The notes below the pieces were generated by a model. It was not told where the DNA came from. It ran no database searches and saw only the letters and a list, made by a program, of their open reading frames with translations. The translations under genes and the position numbers were made by a program. From NCBI GenBank assembly GCA_037446075.1, contig JBBIJH010000038.1, positions 1-19,477 on the forward strand: a DNA stretch of 19,477 nt. The letters run 5' to 3'. Shown piece by piece: positions 6,623 through 13,729 of the stretch; position 1 is the first letter of the stretch, and the number at the start of each line of letters is the position of its first letter. The stretch is from JBBIJH01 sp037446075. GTDB lineage: Bacteria; Bacteroidota; Ignavibacteria; UBA10030; JAHEZR01.

Positions 6623-7420
6623 TCAAAGGTGGCGCTTTAGCACCTGAAGCATCTCATCATGGATCATGCCGTTGCTTGCAAGAATCGGTTTCTGATAAAT
6701 ACTGTACGGATTCCCAAGAAAATCCGTCACCTTTCCCCCCGCTTCCTGGACTAGGAGAACTGATGCAGCTGTGTCCCAGGGATTTAGCGCCACTTCCCAG
6801 AACCCATCGATCCGACCGGTTGCAACATAGGCAAGGTCAATTGCCGCCGAGCCCATCCGGCGGATCGCCTGGGCCTCTTTCAGGAAGTTCACAAAGTGTT
6901 CGATGGCGTGGTCGGGATTTTCCTGGATGTTGTACGGAAATCCGGTCACGAGCAAGCTCCGGATCAAGCTGTCGGTCTTTGAGACGGCCAAGCGCTTACC
7001 ATTGAGGTATGCGCCCTTTCCTTTCTCTGCGGTAAAAAGTTCATCAAAATTAGGATCGTACACAACGCCAAGAACGACCTCACCCGCCTTTTCGAGCGCA
7101 ATCGAGACAGCGAAGACGGGAAAATGGTGCGTATAGTTCGTCGTTCCGTCAAGGGGGTCCACAATCCACTTGTATTCTGATTCCCGCTCCCCACTGTGAC
7201 CGGCTCGCGCTAGTTTTAGTCCGCTTTCCTCGGCGAGAAAATTGTGGGCGGGGAAATGGCGCCTGAGGATGCCGAGGATGATTTCTTCTGACTGGCGGTC
7301 GATTTCGGTGACGAGATTGGTTTCTTGTCCGACCTTTCGTTGAATCTCTCTCACTTTGCCAAGGTTAAACTTCAGGAACTTTCCTGCTTCCTTTGCGGCT
7401 TCGATTGCAATTGAAATCAT
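6623..7420 (-). CDS. Inositol monophosphatase family protein (SuhB-like)
   Basis: The protein has 265 residues from the chosen start. The metal-dependent phosphatase motifs are complete: FLAEESG (E64, E65), WIVDPLDGTTNYTHHFP (D88, D91), and WDTAASVLLVQEAGG near the C-terminus. The family removes phosphate from myo-inositol 1-phosphate or related sugar or nucleotide phosphates. The frame extends to an ATG at 7465, but AAGGAA lies six bases before the ATG at 7418-7420, and the residues that follow (ISIAIEAAKEAGKFL) are the normal N-terminus. It is divergent from glycerate kinase across 129 bases. Its exact substrate cannot be told from sequence. Confidence 0.92.
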   Translation of the reverse strand: MISIAIEAAKEAGKFLKFNLGKVREIQRKVGQETNLVTEIDRQSEEIILGILRRHFPAHNFLAEESGLKLARAGHSGERESEYKWIVDPLDGTTNYTHHFPVFAVSIALEKAGEVVLGVVYDPNFDELFTAEKGKGAYLNGKRLAVSKTDSLIRSLLVTGFPYNIQENPDHAIEHFVNFLKEAQAIRRMGSAAIDLAYVATGRIDGFWEVALNPWDTAASVLLVQEAGGKVTDFLGNPYSIYQKPILASNGMIHDEMLQVLKRHL

Positions 7421-7514
7421 TCTCATTTCCTTTGATGGGTAAACGTTACGCAGCCAATGTAGCAAAATTCAAGGTGACCTTCAACCAGCAGTTGCGATTC
7501 CACACCGATTTCGG

Positions 7515-7543
7515 TTGCCGATCTCTGCAAAATTCTTTAAGTT
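7515..7543 (+). promoter_or_regulatory. Possible promoter for glycerate kinase gene
   Basis: TTGCCG (7515-7520) and TAAGTT (7538-7543) are 17 bases apart, a partial match to -35/-10 boxes. A start of transcription seven bases later would fall at the ATG itself. The assignment is weak. Confidence 0.22.
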
Positions 7544-7549
7544 TCTATC

Positions 7550-8716
7550 ATGAAGATTGTCGTTGCCCCTGTTACTTTCAAAGGCTCTCTCACTTCGCTC
7601 GAAGCGACGGAGTGTATCGCGAAGGCGACCCGAGAAGTCCTCAGCGGCTCAGAGGTGATCGAGTTCCCCCTTTCCGATGGGGGTGAGGGGTTCGTCGATG
7701 TATTCGTCCGAGGCACGAGTGGGAAATACATTGACACTGAAGTGGACGGACCTCTCCCCCAGCAGCGAGTCCAAGCCCGTTGGGGAATCCTTGGTGACAA
7801 TACGACTGCTGTTATCGAGATGGCGGCTGCGGCTGGGCTTTCCCTCGTGCCGATGGAGAGGCGAAATCCGAAAATCACGACCACTTTCGGAGTCGGACAG
7901 CTCATCAAAGCGGCGCTTGACCGAGGAGTTAAGAAAATCATTCTCGGCATCGGGGGTAGTGCCACGAACGACGGCGGGGCCGGAATGGCACAGGCGCTGG
8001 GAGTCCGACTGCTGAAAAAGGACGGAACAGAAGTCGAGCGGGGAGGAGCCGCACTTCGTTTTCTTCATCAGATCGATCTCTCCTGGCGTGACCGCCGCAT
8101 TCGCCAGACCCATTTCATCGCTGCGAGCGATGTCACCAACCCGCTTAGTGGCCCACGCGGAGCTTCCGCAGTCTATGGACCACAAAAAGGTGCCACTCCA
8201 GAAGATGTCGAACTTCTTGACAAGGCTCTCGCTCACTACGGAGCTCTTATCAAGAGAGATGTTGGAATCGATGTAATGGGGATGGCTGGAGCTGGGGCTG
8301 CGGGCGGTCTGGGGGCAGGATGCGCAGCATTTCTGAATGCGAAGATTCAATTGGGGATCGAGTTCCTCCTTGAAGAACTCCGCTTCGACGGAAAACTGCG
8401 CGGCGCCGATTTGCTGATCACAGGAGAAGGAAAGATAGACAGACAGACCATGTTTGGGAAGGCAATCAGTGGTGTTGTGCAACGAGCTTCTACCATGGAA
8501 ATTCCGGCCGTGGCAATCTGCGGAACCGTGGATGGAGACCCGCGAGACCTTAAAGAAGCTCTTGGATTGAAGGGGCTCTATTCAATTTCCGGAAGAGAGA
8601 TTTCAGTCCGAGCGGCAATGGGGCAAGCCAGGGAACTCTTGAGTCAGAGAACAAAGGAAGTTCTGTCCCAGCTTGTCCGATCCGGATTCTTCAAATCCAA
8701 ATACAAGGTTATATAA
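7550..8716 (+). CDS. Glycerate kinase (GarK/GlxK type)
   Basis: The enzyme phosphorylates D-glycerate to phosphoglycerate, feeding glyoxylate, serine or sugar-acid breakdown into glycolysis. The protein has 388 residues, normal for the type I family. Motifs include KIVVAPVTFKGSL at the N-terminus, SDGGEG at 42-47, GIGGSATNDGGAGM, SAVYGPQKGA, MAGAGAAGGLGAG and LLITGEGKIDRQT. The usual N-terminal PDSFKGS is PVTFKGS here, replacing the common aspartate at residue 8 with valine. The ATG at 7550 fits the family N-terminus, but no ribosome-binding site precedes it. It is 15 bases before endonuclease V and divergent from the phosphatase gene. A link to uronate use further right is possible but not shown. 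Confidence 0.93.
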   Translation: MKIVVAPVTFKGSLTSLEATECIAKATREVLSGSEVIEFPLSDGGEGFVDVFVRGTSGKYIDTEVDGPLPQQRVQARWGILGDNTTAVIEMAAAAGLSLVPMERRNPKITTTFGVGQLIKAALDRGVKKIILGIGGSATNDGGAGMAQALGVRLLKKDGTEVERGGAALRFLHQIDLSWRDRRIRQTHFIAASDVTNPLSGPRGASAVYGPQKGATPEDVELLDKALAHYGALIKRDVGIDVMGMAGAGAAGGLGAGCAAFLNAKIQLGIEFLLEELRFDGKLRGADLLITGEGKIDRQTMFGKAISGVVQRASTMEIPAVAICGTVDGDPRDLKEALGLKGLYSISGREISVRAAMGQARELLSQRTKEVLSQLVRSGFFKSKYKVI

Positions 8717-8731
8717 CATTCTCATCGAACG

Positions 8732-9451
8732 ATGGTGCACTTCCGGGAACTGCATTCATGGGATGTTACTCCAAAAGGGGCAATGGAAATCCAACGGCAG
8801 CTCGCTGGAAGAGTGATCGTCCAGAAACTCCAAGACAACCCTCGTTATGTCGCCGGCTGCGACATTTCTTTCGACAAGGGTTCAGACATTGTGTACGCAG
8901 GGATTGTGGTTCTTGAGCTGCCGCGCCTCGTCGAAATTGCACACACAACTGCCACCACGGAGGTGAAATTTCCCTACATTCCGGGACTTCTCTCCTTTCG
9001 CGAATCACCACCCCTCTTGGAAGCATGGGAAAAATTGCCCCTCGAGCCAGACGTTGTGATGATCGACGGCCAAGGGTATGCTCACCCACGGCGGTTTGGG
9101 ATCGCGTCCCATTTCGGACTCCTCGTGGACCTGCCGACGATTGGTTGTGCGAAGACGCTTCTCATCGGAACGTTCGAGGAGCCTGACTCCAGGGCTGGAA
9201 GTTACTCTCCACTCATGGACCGAGAGGAAGTTGTAGGAGCCGCACTGCGAACCCGCGACGGCGTCAGCCCGGTGTTCGTTTCCGTAGGCTACAAGGTTGA
9301 TCTAGAAAGCGCTATTGAAGTCGTGATGCGCTGTACGAAGGAGTACAGAATCCCCGAACCAACTCGACAGGCTCATCTCCTCGTGAACGCTTTGCGGCGA
9401 GGGGAGGGACGAAAAGGGGCTCGTGCTGGAGAACAGCAGTCGCTGTTCTAG
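8732..9451 (+). CDS. nfi: Endonuclease V (deoxyinosine 3'-endonuclease)
   Basis: The enzyme nicks DNA (in some organisms RNA) one phosphate 3' of inosine, the product of adenine deamination. The protein has 239 residues. Catalytic metal ligands align with the Thermotoga enzyme: D44 in CDISFD, E91 in FRES, D112 in MIDGQG, with H118 and K141 (IGCAK) in the expected places. The PYIP strand-separating wedge is at residues 81-84, and GYAHPRRFGIASH is intact. The start at 8732 (MVHFRELHSWDVTP) is supported by the family-like N-terminus, although no ribosome-binding site is evident. It lies 15 bases after glycerate kinase, so the two are probably co-transcribed without a shared pathway. Confidence 0.95.
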   Translation: MVHFRELHSWDVTPKGAMEIQRQLAGRVIVQKLQDNPRYVAGCDISFDKGSDIVYAGIVVLELPRLVEIAHTTATTEVKFPYIPGLLSFRESPPLLEAWEKLPLEPDVVMIDGQGYAHPRRFGIASHFGLLVDLPTIGCAKTLLIGTFEEPDSRAGSYSPLMDREEVVGAALRTRDGVSPVFVSVGYKVDLESAIEVVMRCTKEYRIPEPTRQAHLLVNALRRGEGRKGARAGEQQSLF

Positions 9452-9498
9452 ACTTTATAATTCACCGTTTCCCATTCACATTACTCGAGGAGGTCGCC

Positions 9499-10392
9499 AT
9501 GTTATTCATCCTCAGCATCTTAGTTGCAGCGGCGTCATACACCATCTGGAGGAGCGCGCGAAAGAAGGTCCGGGAGGAGAGAAATCTAGCTTTCCAGATG
9601 ACGAAGAACATCGCAGCAACTTTAACGACATTCTTTCTTTTCATCGCGCTCATGCAGTTCTTTACCGTCATTCCAGCCGGACACGTCGGCGTTGTCGATT
9701 TCTTCGGCACGGTGTCAGACAACACGTTGAAGGCAGGGATCAACTTCGTGAATCCGATGGCTAGAGTAATCAAGATGTCCGTGCAAACACAGGAGATAAA
9801 GGAGACAATGGATGTTCCGTCAAAAGAGGGGCTCACAGTACAGCTGGAAATGAGCGCGCTGTTTCACTTGAATCCAGACAAGGCCGCAGATGTGTATAAG
9901 ACCGTCGCAGGGGGAAATTACGTTGATGTCATCCTCGTCCCCCAATTTCGGGCCGTCAGCCGTGGTGTGACTGCCGGGTACGAGGCGCGAGCACTTTACA
10001 CGTCTGAGCGAGAGATGTTAGCTCAGCTCATCCAGAAAGATCTCGCTGCAAAAGTGGAGGCCCGAGGAATCAACGTCGAGAGTGCACCTTTGCGACGTGT
10101 GGGTCTACCGCCGGACCTCACTCGAGCGATCGAGGAGAAGCTCAGAGCTGACCAGGAAAGCCAGCGGATGGCCTTCGTGCTGCAGAAGGAGAAACAAGAA
10201 GCGGAACGAAAACGCATTGAAGCAAGCGGAATTGCAGATTTTCAGCGGATCGTTGCTCAGGGGATCAGCGAGCAGCTCCTCAGATGGAAAGGAATCGAAG
10301 CGACAGAGAAACTCTCGGCATCTTCCAATGCAAAGGTCGTCATCGTCGGAGGAGGGAAGACGGGGCTTCCACTTATCCTCAATGTCGATTAG
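9499..10392 (+). CDS. Prohibitin/SPFH (band 7) family membrane protein
   Basis: The protein has 297 residues. Two hydrophobic segments lie at the N-terminus, residues 1-17 (MLFILSILVAAASYTIW) and about 36-57 (NIAATLTTFFLFIALMQFF), separated by a basic stretch. The SPFH domain starts at IPAGHVGVVDFFG and runs through GINFVNP, QEIKETMDVPSKEGL, and FRAVSRGVTAGYEARALYTSER. A charged coiled coil (about residues 205-260, rich in E, K, R and Q) follows, ending in a GIEATEKLSAS segment. Such proteins form ring- or cage-like membrane scaffolds and often regulate FtsH-type proteases. Ribosome-binding site GAGGAGGT (9487-9494) is strong. No protease or NfeD gene is adjacent. Confidence 0.9.
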   Translation: MLFILSILVAAASYTIWRSARKKVREERNLAFQMTKNIAATLTTFFLFIALMQFFTVIPAGHVGVVDFFGTVSDNTLKAGINFVNPMARVIKMSVQTQEIKETMDVPSKEGLTVQLEMSALFHLNPDKAADVYKTVAGGNYVDVILVPQFRAVSRGVTAGYEARALYTSEREMLAQLIQKDLAAKVEARGINVESAPLRRVGLPPDLTRAIEEKLRADQESQRMAFVLQKEKQEAERKRIEASGIADFQRIVAQGISEQLLRWKGIEATEKLSASSNAKVVIVGGGKTGLPLILNVD

Positions 10393-10699
10393 TCAAGGGA
10401 CCTTCTCTCCCGTAGCAGAAGAAATCCTCAGTGCAAAATCAGGGGGCGAGCATTGACGTCTGCAGCGGGAGAATTTACATCGGGATCCATCCAGCAAGGC
10501 TGGAACGAGTTTCTTCTATTGAATTCGAGATGTAAGGAACCTGGGGCCCTCAGTCGGGGATGCGCTGCAATTCTTGTAGCTTTATTCCCAATTATTTTGT
10601 AGTATGTCAGCGCGTTCTCCGGACTCTTCATTTGCGAAAGGGGACGCTCCTTGTTGTTGCTGTACGGTCCAAGATTGACCACACGGTGGGAGGAGTACC
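10393..10699. other. 307-base non-coding stretch before the microprotein gene
   Basis: No convincing ORF, tRNA or strong terminator is seen. A short GC-rich imperfect palindrome (CTGGGGCCCTCAG near 10540) and an AT-rich patch (about 10577-10602) could belong to a promoter or leader. The prohibitin gene has no clear terminator after it. Only the last bases, GGGAGGAG at 10688-10695, have an assigned role, as ribosome-binding site for the next gene. Confidence 0.5.
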
Positions 10700-10816
10700 A
10701 TGTTTCATCCCGAAGTCATCCTCGCCCTTGCTGCTCTTGTGGCCATCGTGTTCCAACAAGGGCAACTGCGGAAGCTCCGACAGGATGTCGAAGATCTGAA
10801 GAAGAAGCTTCCATAG
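10700..10816 (+). CDS. Single-pass membrane microprotein, 38 residues, unknown
   Basis: The ATG at 10700 follows GGGAGGAG (10688-10695) at a four-base spacing, one of the best ribosome-binding sites in the window. The frame ends at TAG 10814-10816. Residues 6-18 are a hydrophobic helix (VILALAALVAIVF), and residues 21-37 are a charged amphipathic tail (GQLRKLRQDVEDLKKKL) with heptad-like leucine/valine spacing. This suggests an N-terminal membrane anchor with a cytoplasmic coiled coil. It starts 307 bases after the prohibitin gene and ends 158 bases before the symporter gene. Small single-helix proteins of this type often act as accessory subunits of transporters or membrane scaffolds. No family is recognised, and the function is unknown. 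Confidence 0.65.
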   Translation: MFHPEVILALAALVAIVFQQGQLRKLRQDVEDLKKKLP

Positions 10817-10974
10817 CGTTGAGGTCCCCTACCGGCGGAGTGTGAGGTCTGCCTGCATGCACGCGACCAGAATCATGATTCCAAAGCTCCCCACCATCCT
10901 GATGAGCCAGCTTCTATGAGGGTTCTTCTTTCCTCTCAACTTGCTCGACACACGTCACGGTAGCAATCCTTTCT

Positions 10975-13080
10975 ATGTATTTCCTCGGTCTCCATTTCTT
11001 TGACTGGCTCGTCATCGTGGCCTACTTTGCCGGGATGGTCTACATCGGGAAGTGGACACGGAAGAAAGTCAGGGATACAAAAGATTTTTACCAGGGTGGG
11101 AGAACCTTCGGCAAGATCCTCGTTGCCTTTGTGACGTTCGGGAACATGACGAGTGCGGATCAGGCTGCTGGTGTGACGAGAGAGATCTACCGCCAGGGGC
11201 TGCAGGGGATGTGGTTCCAAAATCTCACGCTCTTCCACACCCCTTTCCAGTGGTTCAGTGCAGTTTTCCAGCGGCGGGCACGGTATATCGGCCCGGGCGA
11301 CCTTTATCAGCACCGATTTGAGAGCAAATTCCTCGCAGGACTCTTCGCTACCTACCTGCTTGTCAGTGCAATCTACGGGAATGCATTCGGATATCTTATC
11401 ACCGGGAAGACGATTCAAGCAATGCTCGTGAAGCCAGAATCAGAATACACTGCGGAAGAACGCCGCAGCGTAGAAGAATTCAAAGAGTATCAAGCACTGA
11501 AAAAGAAGCAGATGGTTCAGCGATTGAGAGAGGATGAGCTTGCGAGGCTCGACGTCCTTCGGGAGAAGGACAAGCGTCGTGAGCTGAACGCTTATATTTC
11601 TTATCTTAACTTGATCTATTTTTTCATCGCCTATGCCGGGGTTGTCGGGACCTATGTCATCCTCGGGGGCATGTTTGCCGCTGCCTTCACAGATGTGATC
11701 CAGGGGCTGATGATTATTTTTCTCTCCTGCGCTCTGATTCCTGTGGGGCTGAAGGTCCTTGGGGGGTTCACCGGGCTTCATGCGCGAGTACCTGACTACA
11801 TGTTCCAGCTTTTTGGCTCCGATGTCACGAGCGAATACACATGGTATTTCGTCGCCGCGATGGTGATACTGAATCTAGTGGTGAATGCACCTCGGAGTTT
11901 CACCGTGGGGGGCGCGGCAAGAGATGATAATTCTGCTCGAATCGGGTACGTGTCCGGTTCCCTTACAAAGCGGTTTATGATGGTGGCATGGGCCCTCACG
12001 GGTCTGATCGGAGTGGGGCTCTTTGCCGGGCAACTCGACGATCCTACGTACATCTGGGGATACATGACGCGGGATCTCCTCGGCGTAGGGTTCGTCGGCT
12101 TGATGATCGCGTCGATCTTCGCCGCGAATATGTCCACGATCAGCGGCGTTAGCCTAGAGTGGGGAGCCGCATTTACAAAGAATATTCTACTTCCGCTACG
12201 ACCTCAGACGAGCGAAAAAACCCAGATCCTTGGAGGGAGGATTGTGATCTTTCTGGTGCTGGGTGGTAGTATTTACTTCGCTTCGAAGGTCGAGGATATC
12301 TTCGTCGTCTTCAAGTACATCCTTTCGATCGGGACCGTAATCGGACCGGCCATCTGGCTGGTGTACTTCTGGCGAAGGTTGACCAGGGCTGCCGTTGTAA
12401 CACAGATGATCCTCTCGATTCTGGTCACAATTGCTATTCCGAACATCCTGCCAGAGCTTCCAGGGATGCGAGCGCATCCCGCCCTGACCATTCAGACGAA
12501 ACCCCGGGTGGAAGTTGTGAAGACAAAAGCTCTCAGGGAAGACGTGGAAGCGGGACGAGCAAGGAATGTCGGAGAGTTGATCGAGAAAACCAAGACAGCA
12601 CCGCCAACCGGTATTTTTTACGAGACTGTGGTGCGCCAGGACCCGGAGGATCCAAATTCAAGCCTGGTCGGTCAAGGGATGTTCCGCGTGCAAATCTATC
12701 TCGTCTCCCTGCTTGGTGTCGACTTCACCGAAATGACAAAGGCACAAGTGTCTACAGTTTCATTTCTCTTTGACACGATCTTTCCGTTCATTATTCTCTT
12801 TGGTGTCAGTCTGATAACGAAGAGGAACTCTGAAAAGGTACTTCGCGAGTTTTATGCCTGCATCCACACACCATGTGTTCCCGATCAGGCAGAAGATGCT
12901 CGACGCGTCCAGAGGGCCATTGACAATCCCGAACTCGTCGAGCAAGACAAGCTTTTCCCCGGCACCGATTGGGAGATATGGAAACCGACCAAAATGGACA
13001 TCTGGGGTTTCGTCATCCTCTGTTTTCTCGTCCTCGTCGTGATCGGCCTTTTCTATCTTGTAGCGTCTATCGGAGCATGA
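10975..13080 (+). CDS. Sodium:solute symporter family protein, with charged insertion
   Basis: This inner-membrane transporter has 701 residues, long for a family usually of 500-600. Family features include the first helix (FDWLVIVAYFAGMVYIG), RDTKDFYQGGRTFG, the helix-2 VTFGNMTSADQAAGV, YVILGGMFAAAFTDVIQG at 227-244, and FAANMSTISGVSLEW. Extra material includes a highly charged segment at about 152-206 (EEFKEYQALKKKQM and REDELARLDVLREKDK) and a second soluble loop at about 490-567. A last helix at about 676-700 ends the protein. Cotransport of Na+ with a small solute is the family role; the downstream genes suggest a sugar or uronate. The ATG at 10975 matches the family N-terminus, though the ribosome-binding site is weak. 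It leads the operon that ends at 18790. Confidence 0.92.
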   Translation: MYFLGLHFFDWLVIVAYFAGMVYIGKWTRKKVRDTKDFYQGGRTFGKILVAFVTFGNMTSADQAAGVTREIYRQGLQGMWFQNLTLFHTPFQWFSAVFQRRARYIGPGDLYQHRFESKFLAGLFATYLLVSAIYGNAFGYLITGKTIQAMLVKPESEYTAEERRSVEEFKEYQALKKKQMVQRLREDELARLDVLREKDKRRELNAYISYLNLIYFFIAYAGVVGTYVILGGMFAAAFTDVIQGLMIIFLSCALIPVGLKVLGGFTGLHARVPDYMFQLFGSDVTSEYTWYFVAAMVILNLVVNAPRSFTVGGAARDDNSARIGYVSGSLTKRFMMVAWALTGLIGVGLFAGQLDDPTYIWGYMTRDLLGVGFVGLMIASIFAANMSTISGVSLEWGAAFTKNILLPLRPQTSEKTQILGGRIVIFLVLGGSIYFASKVEDIFVVFKYILSIGTVIGPAIWLVYFWRRLTRAAVVTQMILSILVTIAIPNILPELPGMRAHPALTIQTKPRVEVVKTKALREDVEAGRARNVGELIEKTKTAPPTGIFYETVVRQDPEDPNSSLVGQGMFRVQIYLVSLLGVDFTEMTKAQVSTVSFLFDTIFPFIILFGVSLITKRNSEKVLREFYACIHTPCVPDQAEDARRVQRAIDNPELVEQDKLFPGTDWEIWKPTKMDIWGFVILCFLVLVVIGLFYLVASIGA

Positions 13081-13102
13081 TTTACGAAAGGCACAGAGTG
13101 GG

Positions 13103-13714
13103 ATGAATGTCACCCGACTTTGTCGCTTCGAGCTTGTTGTTTTTCTCATCGGATCCTTTTCGGCAATAGGATGTCGGCATGCAGACACACATGAAATGAG
13201 AAACATCGTCGAAAAAAGTACCACCCCGACACTTGCGATCTGCGCGCCCGTGATTCTGTCCAAGTCTACTCCGACTATTTCTTATCCGACCCTCAGCGAG
13301 ATTGTCCAGGTCACTCGGAAGCACTCACACCTGTTAGACTACATCATTCTGGAGTTCGCCCCAGCGGACATGCGTTTTCCCCACCGCCGGCAGCTTCCGG
13401 AACTTGTGCTCGTCTACCTTCCTCTTCGAGACTCAGTCTACGCAAGAGAAAAGCTGGCGGAGAGGAACTACACCATCACCCACTTACCGTCCCATCATGT
13501 AGCCGCACTCTCCGACACCGCCGGCTATAATTTTCAAGTGGACAGCTCAAAAGCCGATAGCCTTCTTCGCTTTGTCAAGCGGCGCATGTGGAATTATCCA
13601 CTTCCGGCAGTTTATCACCTCCACTATTTTCAGATCGATGACCGGGACTCAGTCGTATTTACCCACCGTGAGATTCAGCAACCCTTTTATGTATTCAGTC
13701 CTTTTCTCCCTTGA
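13103..13714 (+). CDS. Predicted lipoprotein of unknown family
   Basis: The protein has 203 residues. The N-terminus (MNVTRLCRFELVVFLIGSFSAIGC) is a lipoprotein signal peptide with a lipobox-like AIGC and C24 as the likely lipidated residue. The mature part has no domain I can name. It contains a strand-rich region (LLDYIILEFAP and LPELVLVYLPLRDSVYAREKLAERNY), several His-aromatic patches (HLPSHH, YHLHYFQI), and ends in FSPFLP. It lies 22 bases after the symporter and 15 bases before the hydrolase-like gene, so it is probably part of the same operon. Envelope location beside a transporter and a lyase could mean glycan binding or transporter assistance, but this is inference only. Confidence 0.72.
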   Translation: MNVTRLCRFELVVFLIGSFSAIGCRHADTHEMRNIVEKSTTPTLAICAPVILSKSTPTISYPTLSEIVQVTRKHSHLLDYIILEFAPADMRFPHRRQLPELVLVYLPLRDSVYAREKLAERNYTITHLPSHHVAALSDTAGYNFQVDSSKADSLLRFVKRRMWNYPLPAVYHLHYFQIDDRDSVVFTHREIQQPFYVFSPFLP

Positions 13715-13716
13715 CT

Positions 13717-13723
13717 TAAGGAG
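13717..13723 (+). promoter_or_regulatory. Strong ribosome-binding site for the hydrolase-like gene
   Basis: TAAGGAG lies six bases before the ATG at 13730 and fixes that start. The preceding lipoprotein gene ends at 13714, overlapping nothing. Confidence 0.8.
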
Positions 13724-13729
13724 TTCTAC

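Noticed and set aside
7421..7465. 15-residue N-terminal extension of the phosphatase
   Set aside because: The AAGGAA site is placed for the ATG at 7418-7420, which also matches the family N-terminus.
7649..8482. 277-codon open frame on the - strand
   Set aside because: It lies fully opposite glycerate kinase, whose motifs are unambiguous; the antisense text has no recognisable domain.
10406..10427. Candidate terminator after the prohibitin gene
   Set aside because: Only a short GGGA/TCCC pairing with no T-run is present.
10857..10919. 20-codon open frame between the microprotein and symporter genes
   Set aside because: No ribosome-binding site and no sequence character; likely chance.
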